Below are positions 1 through 13,882 of a DNA stretch of 64,000 nucleotides, piece by piece. Made by a program: the position numbers and the translations under genes. Each line of letters opens with the position of its first letter. Positions within the stretch are counted from its first letter, which is position 1. The DNA is from Branchiostoma floridae (taxonomy: Eukaryota; Chordata; Leptocardii; Amphioxiformes; Branchiostomatidae), in the NCBI RefSeq assembly GCF_000003815.2, contig NC_049990.1, positions 11,148,985-11,212,984 on the forward strand. The letters run 5' to 3'. The notes beneath the pieces are model-generated. The model ran no database searches and had not been told where the DNA came from. It saw nothing but the letters and a program-made list of their open reading frames with translations.

Positions 1-1250
1 TCTCTATGGGTTACGCCTGCAACTGTTCTGCTATACATAAGCATGCGTTCAGAGTGGCTGCTTCAGGCGTGTACTGTTTTTGCGTGAAGAGCTCGACTGG
101 TTTTTGTTGCGAGTTATAATAAGATACCAATACGTCTTGCTTTATGTCCTACTGTTTATCTATAGGACACAAGAGGTGCTAAAATGTCTTCCAGCTTTTC
201 AGTTCGTTGACTTCGAAGAGAAGAAGAATGGCCACCGGGGTCCAACTCACGGGTGCAATCTTGAAAACCCTGCATCAAAACATGAAAAAGGCACTTTTAG
301 TTCTAAACGCTAAAGCGGCAATACCATTATTAGATTGTCAAATAAATTGCCCAGCCAACTAGATCGTACAACAAGCTTTCATTCTGTGCATCACACCGTC
401 TCATAGCCCTTTCATCTCACCAATACACGTACGGATATGAGGTGTGGAGTAATATATCAGGACAGTTGATAACAGCTAGTGCGGCCGTAAGGTCTAATTT
501 CACATGAAATACAGCCCCTAAAGCCACATACCTGCGGCCCAATATGAAACAACAGAAGTGGCAATTACATGAATAATTTATCCTTTGTGTTCCTACAAAG
601 ATATGTTTTATTAATATTTCACACAATTTTTCATCAAGAAGTTGGAAACGAGTCTGGCTTTCCAAGGTGGAACACGTGCAGGTTGCCATGTAAAGTTACA
701 TGATTGAAATGTCGAGAGGTAAAAGGTCTTGGTCACAATATAATTAACGATGAAGGACGTAATTAATTGAATTGTCGTCCTTTTCAATGCTCGAGGACAT
801 ACCTGTGGCATGATTTAATAAACAAAATATGATATATCAAACTACCAATATTAACTGTGTGCACATAACGTATATATATTATGTGTTGCAATATTTTCTA
901 TAAAGAACGAAATTTGACAAATACAACCAGCCCAAGAATGAGTGAATGACCAATAAAAAATCATATATATGAAACAAATCTTCTTATATAAGGAAAAGAA
1001 GACAAAGATTGAATTCATTTCTTGCTTGAACGTGATCCGCTGGGGAAAAGATCTTGATTAGCCTTTTCACAATGCAGATAGTGTAGTTCGAATCATAATG
1101 TTTATTTTTGACTTCGTACTTTGCTGAAGCGATGCACGCCCTCTATCATCCCATGCTATGAAAACAATTAATTCCTCGCACAGCTTAATTGCTCTGTCAC
1201 GCGCTCCACATTGCACCCAATGGTGTCTATTTGGCAGAAAATTAAGTTAG
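1..1250. other. No gene supported
   Basis: A 77-codon open stretch at 80-313 has a plausible charged C-terminal end and could be a last exon, but there is no homology or clear acceptor that I can name. The rest is AT-rich without coding signals. Confidence 0.35.
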
Positions 1251-1253
1251 CTA

Positions 1254-1800
1254 GGATATTAGAACGTGTGAATACTATGTGACTACAGAGAATTATATAG
1301 AACGTGTGGACACTATGTGATTACAAACTTTAAGGATATTAGAACGTGTGGACACCATGTGATTACAAAGGATATTAGAACGTGTGGACACTATGTGATT
1401 ACAAAGGATATTAGAACGTGTGGACACTACGTGATTACAAAGGATATTAGAACGTGTGGACACTATGTGATTACAAAGGATATTAGAACGTGTGGACACT
1501 ATGTGATTACAAAGGATATTAGAACGTGTGGACACTATGTGATTACAAAGGATATTAGAACGTGTGGACACTATGTGATTACAAAGGATATTAGAACGTG
1601 TGGACACTACGTGATTACAAAGGATATTAGAACGTGTGGACACTATGTGATTACAAAGGATATTAGAACGTGTGGACACTATGCGACTACAAAGTATATT
1701 AGAACGTGTGGACACTATGTGACTACAAGGGATATCAGAACGTGTGAACACTATGTGACTACAAAGGATACAAGAACGAGCGAACGCTACAAAGGATTTT
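1254..1800. repeat. 36-bp minisatellite
   Basis: About 14 copies of a 36-bp unit (GGATATTAGAACGTGTGGAC, then ACTATGTGATTACAAA), near identical in the middle and diverging at both ends. Because 36 is a multiple of 3, both strands are open by chance; the forward frame repeats a 12-residue unit. A further diverged unit occurs at about 2068-2113, beyond the SINE. Confidence 0.95.
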
Positions 1801-1888
1801 TTACCTACTTTGAGACAGATGAGGACAATGTAGTAACTTATTCTAACAGTGCCACATACAAAGTACATACAGAATGTAAACGTAGTCT

Positions 1889-2060
1889 TTTACCTCCCCG
1901 ATCGAAGTCAGGTACCCATTTATAAATACACCTTGGTGAAGTAAGGAAGGTCGTGTAAAGTGCCTTTCCCAAGGGCACAACGTCGGGGGCACGGTGAGTA
2001 TCGAACTCTGGACCTCTAGGGTCCGAGCCTAGCACTCTACCAGATACGCGCCACAGGGCG
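1889..2060 (-). mobile_element. tRNA-derived SINE, copy 1
   Basis: On the minus strand: a tRNA-like head (GGTAGAGTGCTAGGCTCGGA, then AGTTCGATACTC), then CGTTGTGCCCTTGGGAAAGG and CACTTTACACGA, ending in GGTGTATTTATAAATGGGTA. The CCCTTGGGAAAGGCACTTTAC core recurs in copy 2. It sits within the end of the minisatellite. Confidence 0.75.
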
Positions 2061-2159
2061 CCACAGGGGATTACAACGGATATCAGGACGTGGGAACACA
2101 CTTTGACTACAAAGTCGTATGAAATTCTGTGGTCGTGAATCATATGAAATCAGCCTTCA

Positions 2160-3680
2160 AAATAAATTTACACTGCTATCTCTGTACAATTATCTCCAAT
2201 TTCTTAGTTCATAGCATTGAAGTGTTCTAATGATCTTGCTCTGAACAATCTCGTTTTAAAAAATTTTAGCAGCCAATTTGCGCGGCTACTTCCCCTTCCC
2301 ACCACCTTTCGTACAAATTTAGCTGTGTTTCAAAACATCCGATCTGTTTGGGCATATCTTTGCTGCTGTGAGCTAGAAATAGATCAATTCATGTCTATAA
2401 CTATGTCGTTTTTAAGGACATCATTTCGTAAAATGCAGTAAAATACCATATTACCAGTGTTCGCAGTATCATAATGGATGCAAAACACAGTGAAGTACCA
2501 GTTTTATAAAACTTTATCTACTCCCCAACTGTTAACTTTGTTGCATGTGACCACAAGTACTACCATAGCATAACAGACTACTAGGGCAATACAAACGACC
2601 CTAAATATATACGGCTCAGGTTTTAGATATAAAACACATAAACGCAGAGACAGACATACAATATGTAAGACTACAGGGCGAACTAATGGTGATCATTATC
2701 ATCTTTGAGACAGACTGGAAGCTTCTGTGACGTACAAGAAGGTACTAAAAGTAGTAAAACGGCTGCAGTTGGTGATCACCTTAGTCAATAATGTATATAT
2801 GCATACAAGATTATTGGCACAAAGTTTTAACAGCTTTAGAATGTGCGATGGTCAAGGTGAAGGTGAGGGTTAGGATATTTAAGATGTTCATGTAAAAATC
2901 ACACGTACTTTTACCATTTTATCTCAACTCGAAAACTATAGGTTTAGGATATAAGAGAATTCTTTTTAACCAATTTTTACTCTCTTTGCGTACGTTTCGA
3001 TGTCTCTCAGACACCTTCCTCAGAGCTTTTGACTAGAGGTCTGCTTCTCTTCGTATATGCAACCAATGTACAAGGTAACATCAAAACGTAAGCAAAGTAA
3101 TTGGAAACTGGCTGTGTACAAGAATTCTCCTACATTCTACTTACCTGATGAAATTATTTTCGGAAACATGTTCAGCTTGTTCGAGAGAGCCTGTCCACAT
3201 GAATAATTCATACGTTCAAACTATAATTTACCTTTTACTGACCCATATGATTAATGACTACCTAAAATGAAATCATGAAACCTGCAATCATATATTATGC
3301 CAGCTGCATTATTGAGCACATTGATATTATTAAGCTATTTTGATTCATTTCTTATATTGTCGCCTTGGATCTCACAGAGTTGCAATTGTTCGTGGAAAGT
3401 TGAAATCTACAAAAATGCTCAACAATAGTGGTGAAGTATTGTGACAAATGAATTAAGTATATGATCTGATAATTCTATAGAAACGTAGGAAGTGGCCAAT
3501 TTTGCCTGGTAACGAAACCACATCATGTCCAGGACAAAGGATTGAAAAACGGAAGTTCTGCTGTAGTACCAAGTTAAAGCCGCCAGAGGCATACTAATAT
3601 GAATTCCGGATCCCATAGCACATCACCATCAATTCAGACTGTCTTGAATTATGCTGACAACAAATTTCAAGGTGATAACA
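2160..3680. other. No gene seen
   Basis: AT-rich, only short chance frames between the minisatellite region and the CA repeat. Confidence 0.5.
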
Positions 3681-3682
3681 TA

Positions 3683-3695
3683 CACACACACACAT

Positions 3696-3762
<67 letters not shown>

Positions 3763-3820
3763 TACACACACACACACACAGGCAAACAATCATGCACACG
3801 CACACACACACACACAAATA
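3683..3820. repeat. (CA)n microsatellite
   Basis: Long CA run with ATAC and CG interruptions, then a second short CA run. The preceding CTTGAATTATGCTGACAA resembles sequence next to the CA-rich stretch near 39540, so it may be the tail of a dispersed repeat. Confidence 0.92.
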
Positions 3821-4332
3821 AATAACAATCATGCCTCAATTTTTCATGAAGGTGGTAATTGAGTTATACATGTATCACTAAGTAGTGTCCGAACGCATGA
3901 ATGAAGGCCATAAGACGTAGTCCATGGTCATGCCCTTGCCGTACGTATTCCAAACCTCACTACCACACAATCAGTCACAACACCCCGACAATGTCACACC
4001 AAATACGAGGGGACAGACTTCTGTCCGCCGCAGGGAAATAAACGGATCTTTTTACAAAGCGGGAATGATTCCACACGCCACGCTGACTAAGAACTTGATC
4101 CGAGTTTATGACGTTTGGCAACTTCATCAGTAACACTCGTGACCCGGGCAAAATCCTGGAAAATTACATTTGGTACGAGCAATATAGGAGATGAAAAGTG
4201 CTGTCATTAATCTTCCAGGGGTGAGTATTCCGGGTTACACGTCACCGTGGGCGATCGTCGTGTTCAAGGGTGCAACTTAAGTACAGTGAAGTGCCGCGTT
4301 TATGATATCACAATTAATAATACTTCTAAAAA

Positions 4333-4543
4333 TACTGTAAATGCAGAAATGTTCGCGGTGGATTAATGTTCGTGGTATTCGCGGTGACCACTTCACCGCA
4401 AACTTAAAACCACCGCGAACATTTTCTATTATACTATTAGACTGCAGTCTATGGTGTTACCGCGAAATTAAATCCACCGCAAAATGTCCTTTTTCCCGCT
4501 ACCGCGAAATTAAATCCCCGCGTACTTAAATGCATTTACAGTA
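4333..4543. mobile_element. Short MITE with TACTGTAAATGCA ends
   Basis: TACTGTAAATGCA at the left and TGCATTTACAGTA at the right are perfect inverted repeats. The interior repeats CCGCGAA and TTCGCGGTG words in both orientations. Terminal TA may be the target site. Confidence 0.8.
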
Positions 4544-4559
4544 CTATTTTCCTGGTTGA

Positions 4560-6430
4560 TCATGACTTCTGAGACTATGCTGTTATTCACTGTCTCAATT
4601 ATTGACATTATTTGGAAATTTTATATAATATTTAGACTGTGTCGATTAAGACCAAGATCACATAATCGATGTAGGGCCAACACCTTCGCAGCTATACATA
4701 ACATAGAAATCGCTTTATATTCTCTAGACGCTACATTTGCTCACTATGTGCAAGGAAGTTATATGGAGGACTACAATAATGTACGAAAAATGCACTTTCA
4801 AAGGAAATGTGCAACAATGGCCTAAATCTAAAATTGTATGCAGAAAACAATATCACAATCCTTACGCCATAGTCATTAGATGGATACAATTGTTCGATTA
4901 ATTAATGGACACATTAGTTTCAAATGAAGTCCTTAAAATTGACTTGAATAGAAGCTACTAAATATAAAACTAAAGCTACGTACACGTGGTTGTGCTTTAG
5001 CGCTACACCAGAATTGACAGATATAAATGGAATTCTTGTCGGGGTAGAATAACAAACTGACAATCAGCTCATTAAAAACAGTAGTTTGCTTAACCACACT
5101 AACTCCAGCATGACAAATAGACACCAACCTTAACACCTCCATGCCAAGAACGTGTTTGAGGAAGGTCGACTTACGTAACACGAAGACGCAGTCCACCAAC
5201 CAAACTGTCGACTTCTACGCCGCAATTTCCACATGTCTCATCGGGAATGGAGCTTAGTTTTCAATTGCTGCCATCTAGTGCGTAAACGATAAGGTTTATG
5301 AAGCTGTGAGCTGGAAATTAACGTTCTGGATAGCGACAAACCGCAGGCCGCAAACCGTCAAGCGAACTATTTCAGGCAATTCTTTTAAGCTTAAGCAAAC
5401 ATTAGCACGTGATCGGTTAACAAATTCGTTTCCTTGAACACAGTTATTTTCCCTAGAGGGTGTCCAAATCAGAACTTAGGTGATTCTCACTAGTAGCTAG
5501 AGATATTCGCAAAAGTTCGGATTACCTCTCAATGAAACTAGCAAGCACTGCGTTTAAAGCTCATCTTAAAGCTTGCATAAAGGTCCTACTCGAGTAAAAA
5601 CATGGAACCTATACGCATGCTTAGGTGCATATTCGAAGATTAGACCTTGTGCAGTGAACAATCAAAGCAACGCTTACCATACCACCAAGCCACGCACATT
5701 GTGAAGAACACCTTATTTGCAGTAGAGTAGAGTCAGCATACAGGATAAATGTTGTCCTTGCCAGGGCACGTACATCACTGGCTGTCTGACAGAGGTGACT
5801 GCGATGAATGCACCCACTGTTTCTGACCCAGGCCCGCGCTGCCTACAGTCAGGTCCTGCATCATAACTCATTTGACGGGGTTGTTTAAAGAGACCGGCCT
5901 ATTTAGCAGAGCGGGACCCATGACCTAGTCGATATCAAATTCTGCGGACTAAGTGGACCCCTTTGTGCACTGTTTGACAGAGCGACAGTTCGATAAAGTG
6001 ATATTGAGCAAAAAGAAGAAGAGAATGAGCCTAGCCTTGACTGATGAAGTAAGATCAATGAATGTGCGCACATGTACCATGTTCACATGTCCGTTTATTA
6101 TGTTTGACTAATATGAGATCCGGTGGTGAGGAAATCATGCCCATCATTTCATACCTGTTCATTCTTCCAGATATTCAATTTCATCTTCGTCCCAATAAGC
6201 TGTCTAATGGGACATAACACGGCTTCAGTCCGTGAGGATGCATTACGCATTGCCAGCAGTTTCCTCTTGTAACAAATGTGGTCACACCTATGCATGGTTG
6301 ATAATACTGTCTATCACCATTACACCTGAAGTCTCCACATTCTCTTGGCAAAAAATATTTGTTTCGATCACATGCAAAGTCAAAACAATAACTCGTGCCT
6401 ATCTAGTCTCATAATAGCTGTCCATTTAAA
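4560..6430. other. No gene seen
   Basis: No coding exon, RNA gene or clear repeat recognised between the MITE and SINE copy 2. Confidence 0.45.
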
Positions 6431-6431
6431 G

Positions 6432-6550
6432 GACGGCGTCGATGCGACGTACGGTTAGAGCGTTGGACTCAGAACCAATAGATTCCGGATTTAGATACTT
6501 GTCATGCGCCGACGTTGTGCCCTTGGGAAAGGCACTTTACACGATATACC
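6432..6550 (+). mobile_element. tRNA-derived SINE, copy 2 (truncated)
   Basis: Tract with GGTTAGAGCGTTGGACTCAG, a weak B-box region, then GACGTTGTGCCCTTGGGAAA and GGCACTTTACACGATA, matching the core of copy 1 in the opposite orientation. The 3' tail is lost. Confidence 0.7.
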
Positions 6551-6559
6551 CACCATGAC

Positions 6560-7985
6560 GGTGGAGAGACGCCCACCGAGCCTTCTCGATCGGCTGATAA
6601 TCTTTCAAAATTGGGCAAAAAAACATGCATACTTTCCACAAAGAAACGTGTTTTTGTCCAATTCAAACAATGGTGATCTTCACCACAAATTGAATCGGCG
6701 TCTGTTTGTAAAGAATTTGTAAACTTTGCTCTTGTCACATTAAGCAGTTTGCAGATCAAACAGGGATTTTTGTGTAAACATTTCCTCGCGTAGTTGTTCT
6801 GAAACATCTGGCAATACATTGACAAACAGCCATCATAACAACGTTTGATGCTAAGTTGACGTTTATTCAAAAGTTATGAAGACATCCTCCGAATCAAGCG
6901 ATTGAAGTACTGTAGATTAGATTTGTACAGAAATGAAATCGCTGTCAAATCCGCTTTAATGTACACGGAAGCAATAACAAGAATGAGAACAGGTCACATT
7001 TTCGCCAAATTGGCAATAACATTGGATGATTCGCCATTTTCGCCCATCGTGCATTACAAATGACCTTGATAACGCAATATACGTGTTTGATGTTGGGACC
7101 ATTGGCGAATCCTATAGTCAAGTGCTCAAGTGGCCTTTTACAGCCATATGAACTTCTTAATATTTGCATGATCTTACTCGAAAATGAAATATCTTTACTG
7201 GTATAACAAAAGTACTGGTCTTTTTTTCTAAGGAATTTGCAAAATATACATTGAAGTTGAAAGTTTGCTTTTATACTTTTTACATAATACATCCAACAGC
7301 ATGAATATGTATGCATCGAGGACCCAATACCCCGAAGTGATAAACCAAGGGCACAAAACTATTAATACTAAACGGCCCAGAGAAGGCTTGCCGCGCAGGT
7401 AATTACAGATTAAAGGTCCCTAAGGACCCATCCTCCGTTTCTGTCTTAATGTGCATATTTTCACGTTCCTTGCGTCTGAGATACAGACATAAGTCAGTGC
7501 CGTAAACAATCTAGCCCCAAATGTCTGTTTCCTAATTTCCCATTTGTGCCATTAAGCGAACAGTATTAGTGTCATCATATTAGCTACGCGTTTACGGCTG
7601 CTTCAAGGTGCCAAAGTTATTATGATATGATCATATTTCAAACCTTGGCGATTATTAGATCATAATCAATCAATTAGAGCTTGACTATTCCTCACAAAAA
7701 AAGCTTGATTCGAAAAAGAAGTCATTTTCTTGGGTCATCGTATATCATAGCATTGCTGGATAGACGCTACAAACTTGGGAAATCTAATAACGTTTTCATG
7801 CGACCGACAAATTATAATGGATGATTTGCCATATATTACACCTAATGTGATTCACAGATATTATTGAGCACGCTTATGATTTGATATATATGACATATGA
7901 AAAAGGCTGATGATGACTGTTATGTCATTTGTGCAGTACGTATCTATCAAAAGCCGATGATGATGATCTATCTAGTATTTATCAA
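6560..7985. other. No gene seen
   Basis: AT-rich; longest open frames are about 120 codons with no recognisable domain. Confidence 0.45.
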
Positions 7986-7989
7986 ATTA

Positions 7990-8150
7990 ATATTTATCCA
8001 TCTACATGTGTCTATCTATATATCTATATGTCTATCTATCTATCTGTCGATCTACATTATCTATCAATCTATCTGTCTATCTATCCATCTCTCTATCTAT
8101 AGTATCTATCTATCTAGTATGTATCTATCTACCTAAATATCTGTCTTTCT
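7990..8150. repeat. Degenerate (ATCT)n microsatellite
   Basis: Imperfect TCTA/TCTG tetranucleotides. Confidence 0.9.
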
Positions 8151-8315
8151 TACATCTATCTGTTTTACATCTAGCTAATATCCATTTTTACATAAAAAGT
8201 ATCTATCTATACATCGAAATGAATGTTTCCTCACTGCAAATTCAACTTATCGATGTCATATGATGCCCATTGAAATATATGCCACACACCTAAACTTTAC
8301 AGAAACCTTTCCATG

Positions 8316-8423
8316 NNNNNNNNNNNNNNNNNNNNNNNNNNNNNNNNNNNNNNNNNNNNNNNNNNNNNNNNNNNNNNNNNNNNNNNNNNNNNNNNNNNNN
8401 NNNNNNNNNNNNNNNNNNNNNNN
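8316..8423. other. Assembly gap, 108 N
   Basis: Run of N just after the tetranucleotide repeat. Confidence 0.98.
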
Positions 8424-11400
8424 TCAAGCTAGAAATATTGCAGGAACAAACGACGGCATCCCATACGACAGAGCTACTTCCATCATTGACGCTATGCAGC
8501 TCTTAGCGCGATGGGTGTAAATAGATTTCGCATGTTGCTTGGATACCTTAAAACATTAATCCTAATAGCCTTGAGAGTCCATTATGTTGGGTCCATATTT
8601 CATTTCTATTGACAGGTACGTCATTTTCGGCTGAATATTTCAAGATGGCTTCGCTTTTGTATGATCCATTATAATTATAAAGTGTTCTTTTTCCTTTTCT
8701 CATTCGTCAGCATATTCTCGTTAACATGTAATGAACACTTCAGAACGTTAACTTCAAACTTTCCAGACATACATTTGCAATCAAAGGATTTCATCTTTTA
8801 ATTAAATCTTTACCTTCCTCGGACAGGTCATATGTAGATGGGCAAACGAAGGAATTGGATAAACTAGGTTCTCAACAGCAAGTCTTACTTTACATTTCAG
8901 TATCTTGCTCATCAATTCAAGATACCAAGAAGTACCAATATCATCCTAAAAGATACTAAAGACCCAACATGATCTGACAAAAGTTTCACTACTTTTCGAA
9001 CCCTTCTTTACCTTCATCAACTAGAAAACTTTGACATTGTTGAACAACTCGCATTCGGAAATAAAGAATTTATTCCTGTAATTATTCGTCACATTATTAC
9101 AAATGGAATTGACATCTTATTTGATTGCATGGAGGTTTTATTCTCAAGTGTACATGACCCCCGCTTAGAATTTATTGCTTTCCTGTGGTTTGATTGAGTA
9201 TTTGGAATAGATGAACCTATCCCAACACTCAATCTAAATGTCAGTAAGGCTATTGAGAGACATAAGACAAAATTGTGTCACCAAACTACACCGTCTATAT
9301 CCATGAAACTTTTGGTATGTGAGGAACCCGTGGAGAGTATTAGATTTTATTACTGTGACACATAATTTTCCATCAGGCTAGTACATTGACGACCTCCTGT
9401 CAATAGGTTGATCTTCATGCAAGCAGGAAATATATGAAATTTTATACAAAATCAAAAACAGCACGTTCGATCTGACTGTTACCTTAAAGTTTGCTGATTA
9501 TTCTGCACGAACTGATATAGGGAAGTAGGGCCGAACGTTTTGGTGGTTGGAACACTCCGCTACCCTCCTAGCGAGACACATTAGCTTGTATTCAAACAAT
9601 AGGAGCTAGTTGATCAATTAGCTTGACTTGACTTGTCTTTGTCTTATTTTTGTTTCATAATGGAGTATCTAAATTTTATCTTAGCCTCATATACATATCA
9701 AAAAGTTTTGGCCTGGTGAACCACAAATCTTGTCCACTAAGTTTACATCTCCTTTCCACTAGGACGGAACTCTCGCCACGCTCTCTCTGTGACCTAAAAT
9801 TTAGATTTTGTCTCGCCTCATTTACATACTTTTTTATTAAAAACCACAAATCCTGTTCAGTCAATGACCAAAGGTAGTCGATGATCACGTCTGACCGTTT
9901 CCCAAAGCCATCCAGTCGCTCGATGGGTAACTGTTACCATTCGTAATGTATATACGTCCTTTCCTGTCTTGTTTCCAATCTTTTATTCCATTAGCACACA
10001 GACACTCGGCATTACCGAACACGGCTACAGATTGTTATTAACCGTTGAGACCAGTGCGCTGTGAAACCAGCGCTATACCGGTTCACGCTTACTCTCCGCG
10101 GTGCAAATCAAAGTTGATTCATCCTCAAGACAGGTGGAAAATTACCACGTCTGTGGATAACAAGAAGTGATAGTGGCCCTCGTCCCCACTCCCATCGATT
10201 GCACGACCTCTTCATCAGGAGAAACGGCCCTAAAAGCGGAGTGGTCGGGATGGAAGCAGCCGTTTACTGCTAATGACCGGGACTCTAAGTGAATGCTGAT
10301 TGCATGGGGTATAACTCACGGACTCCATGCCACAGCGGTTAATGACAAAGTAATGCAAAAGTTCACTTTTTATAGCCTAAGTAAAGGTTACTTTGAAGAG
10401 AGCAATCCAAGTCGCATTAAGGTTAATATTTCATATCTTATGTTAAACCCTGTAAAATGGGTGATTATAAGATAATAGATGAGCACTTGCAGTGGATACC
10501 TTAACTGTGTTATAAAGTTCTACTGTTCTAGCATATATCAGCGTAAGTCCAAAGTGACCACATTTGGATTTTGCTTCCTGTATATGTGCTGTAAATGGCC
10601 AAGTTAGCTTAAACTTAATTTGACTAAGTATGCAATAAGTTTGCAGCACTCTCGAGCTCCTAGCAGTTGCCTTCTCCCTTACAATCCTAGATATTGCCGC
10701 AAAGTGCTATACCCAACAGTTCAAACCTGGCTACCCTACCCTAAACAACAATAACCACAATGATTGTAGAGCAGACAGCACGTAGCACATTCACGCGAAT
10801 GATTAACACAGTTTATACATGATACCATTGATAATGGTGGACACATACGTGCACCAGACATGTAAGGCTCCTAGACGGGTATATGGATCCCACAACTGGT
10901 ATCGGAAATCGAAGCTTAATCTAAGGTCATGATGGGAAGGTACATGGCTTTTACTATGTCCCCAAAGGATACTGATAGGGTGTTATCTACCAGGAATTGT
11001 ACAATCTAATTCGATTCCGAAGAGTTCTTAGACCGACCAGGATCTAGATTGGCTATTGGTAAGAACATGATCGAGTTAGTTAGAATTGACACCTTGTCTT
11101 TCTAGGTCTCGACAGAGCTTTTCGCATCAAGTGGGAGTGGGTTAAGGCAGAGAGCATACTCATGGTTGTGAATGTTTTCATTTGTTACTGAACCTTTGTA
11201 ATTGACGAAATGTATAAATAGGCCAGTCTGATAATAACCTCACGAGATGCCGTGGCCCGAATATTTTTTCAACCGTAGCGTGTGCATCGAAAATGCAGGC
11301 ATTTTCAAGAAGACACGAAAAACACTTGCCCATTTTTTTTTTCATATATGACTAAGTTATCTCGACCAACATTTGTTTAACATGCTTTGTGTAAAAGGCA

Positions 11401-12600
11401 GACAAGTTACCAGATGCTGCCTTTTTCTTACTAAAAGTAGGACCTTGCAACCTCTTCGAATAGCAATGCGTCAAAACAGTTAAGGCTCCATGCAAAACAA
11501 ATCTTGCAACAAAACACTACGGAAAAAGGTTTACCCTTTCCTCTCGTTAAAATGAGGGCATATATACATTTTTATCTGCCTTTATATGTTGTGGTTTTTA
11601 CTTTCATTTGACAATAATGAAAAAGAAACGAGATAGCGAAAAACGTCATGGCACTTTTCTCGACGTTTTAGATTGTGATAAAATCACTTGAAGCTACGTA
11701 CAGATACATTTGTACTTGTAAATGTAACAACCACATACTTACGGTTACGTTGAAAGTAAAATGAAATAGTAACGGCTAACTGTCCTTACCTTGGAGATTT
11801 CTACTGGCGATCCTGGCCGTAAGCTATAGACTAGAATAAGCTCCTCCGCCTGGGGGTCTACTGAGTGATGCTTTACTCATCGCCACGACGCGGCAATGCC
11901 TTTGAATCTGCCACCTCCAACGTTTCAATATACACCATGCTAATTTTGCATCGACCAACCGTAGCTTTATTTATGTACCGTGTCGCTTAGAACAAATTGG
12001 AGCCAGGTGGTACCTAATAGGAGACACCATCCCGATAATTAACAATGTAACGCTGGAGACGCCGCGCGTATGTCAAATACACCGGGGCGACCGCTGACAA
12101 ATTGCACCGTCCCCTTCCGTAAAAAAAGGTCGCGAGAAGGGACGAAATAATCGATCGATGAGGTAGATGTAATTTTGCACAGTTTACGATTCATTTTACA
12201 CAGTTACTTATGCCAGAAGATACATGCTTTGCCAGATTCATTGATTAATATATGAGAAGTTACACATACACATTCGGACATCCTTCGGACATATACATTC
12301 GGACATCATGATCATTGGTACGTAATACTATACGTTTTGATGTGTTTATCTTTTGAAATCTAAAGTATGTGGATATTCAAGCCACGTCTGTAAAGTTCTA
12401 AGTCTGGGATGATTGCAATTACAGTCACTAATTTGTGTTGAATGTAATGAGAGATCTAAGATCCTATGCATCCGGTAGTTATCTATGTGATTGTTTTAGT
12501 GCTTACCTAAACGGAAGCTTCTGCGCAGCCATTGGCAATTCTATTGTGTGAATTATACAACTCCATCATCATTTTTTCCTGTCTACCCATGGGCAATACG
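8424..12600. other. No gene supported; possible eroded coding remnant near 9040-9360
   Basis: One plus-strand frame from about 9040 reads fairly long with coding-like composition (…FIPVIIRHIITNGIDILFD…) but is broken by stops, and I cannot name a family. Two imperfect direct repeats containing CCTCAT.TACATA and ACCACAAATC lie about 110 bp apart at 9670-9860. A relative of the block seen behind F and G lies near 11980-12040. Confidence 0.35.
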
Positions 12601-12649
12601 CCTTGGAATTGTTGTTGTTGTTGTTTTGCAACAAAGAGGAAATACAGTA

Positions 12650-12910
12650 CAGTGGTGCCACTGGCGACGAAACTGGCACTCAAGGCACCCCGCTGCGCTC
12701 ATAAAAGGCCCCCGTCAGCCCTTCCGGTCATCCTTAGAGCAGAGCTAACCCTCCTTACTGGAAAAATCTGGTGGATCGGTGTCTTTGAATTGGCTTGAGT
12801 GCTCGCTCCGCTCGCTGGTCACCGAAGGCGACCTTCTAGTGGGTGCCTTCGCTCGGAACTCGCCGACGTTCGGCACCCGCTCGGGTGATCCCGAGTACTT
12901 CATTTAGAGC
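12650..12910. other. GC-rich island of unknown nature
   Basis: About 260 bp clearly richer in GC than its surroundings, with inverted words such as GTGCTCGCTCCGCTCGCTGG and GGGTGCCTTCGCTCGG. It may be a transposon remnant; there is no long open frame I trust. Confidence 0.35.
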
Positions 12911-13882
12911 CACACTCGTAACATCATCCAGGTAGTATAAAAGTATGGGAGATTCGACAACAATTCCTTGGCCTACCGCCTATGGTCTACCACGCTGAAT
13001 GACTACACGGACCTAGGTTACCTAAAGGAAAAGTTCCACTGGGACTGCATCTTACGGAAAGGAGAAAATTGAGTGTTGTGGTTTTAGTTCGTGGCTAAAA
13101 CAATGGGACTTGGACAAACGGACCTGAGACAGAATAATTGTTTCCAATTTGCTTAAAGAGGGCAAGATAAAAACACTACGACCATTTTCCTTTTTACAGC
13201 ATGTCAGTCACGATATTGAGCATACTATGTATATGTATAAAGAGAGAGAGAAAGATGGAATCACATTTATCACAGTGGTCTTAGGGGCTCCACAACATCC
13301 ATCAGCAGTGATCTTTGCCCATCTCTTTCTGTCCTCTGCCCATCTGATCAGTTGTTCAGTGCTTAGGCCAGTCAAGACTTTTGTAGATGGAATGATTTAT
13401 AGATATTCAAGTTTAACTGCTCCACACTCAAATGACCAGCTGTTGTGTCACGTGCAAACTTACCTCGATGTTTGTCTGTTGTTGTTTTCATATATGTAAT
13501 TGTGTCATTGTAATCCTGATTGTCTGACATAGTCATACCCAAGTTAAAATTTTACGCGATTTGAATGATACAGTTTGTGCAGATTGCCAGCTCTAATTTA
13601 TCGCCACTAATAATAATCTGCCCTTACACGGCTTCTGCTTGGCACAAACTGGAGTGTAACGTGTGTTAAGGCGGCTTATCTGGTACTCTAGCAACGAAGC
13701 TGCCCTATGTACAGTTTACTTTGTCACTATTCAGACAGAATGCGCATAAAATTCCATGAATATGTAGGACTGTCTGGTGTGCACATTTGCATATAGGTCA
13801 CTGCAATTGACGGAAGGCCGTAACAGAAACATTCCTGCAAAGAAAGTGATCGGTTCGTCTGGCATTGACAAGGCCGGAAAAG
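12911..13882. other. Upstream of receptor A, no gene seen
   Basis: No sequence resembling the promoter blocks of C/D or F/G is apparent, and no TATA box stands out. Confidence 0.4.

Noticed and set aside
1293-1925. Long open frames on both strands with a repeated 12-residue unit
   Set aside because: They run through a 36-bp minisatellite; being open on both strands follows from a unit divisible by three without stops.
3594-3862. Cys/Val- or Thr/His-rich open frames
   Set aside because: Translation of a CA microsatellite.
13149-13499. 116-codon frame upstream of A
   Set aside because: Ordinary composition for chance frames here, no homology to name and no splice sites linking it to A.
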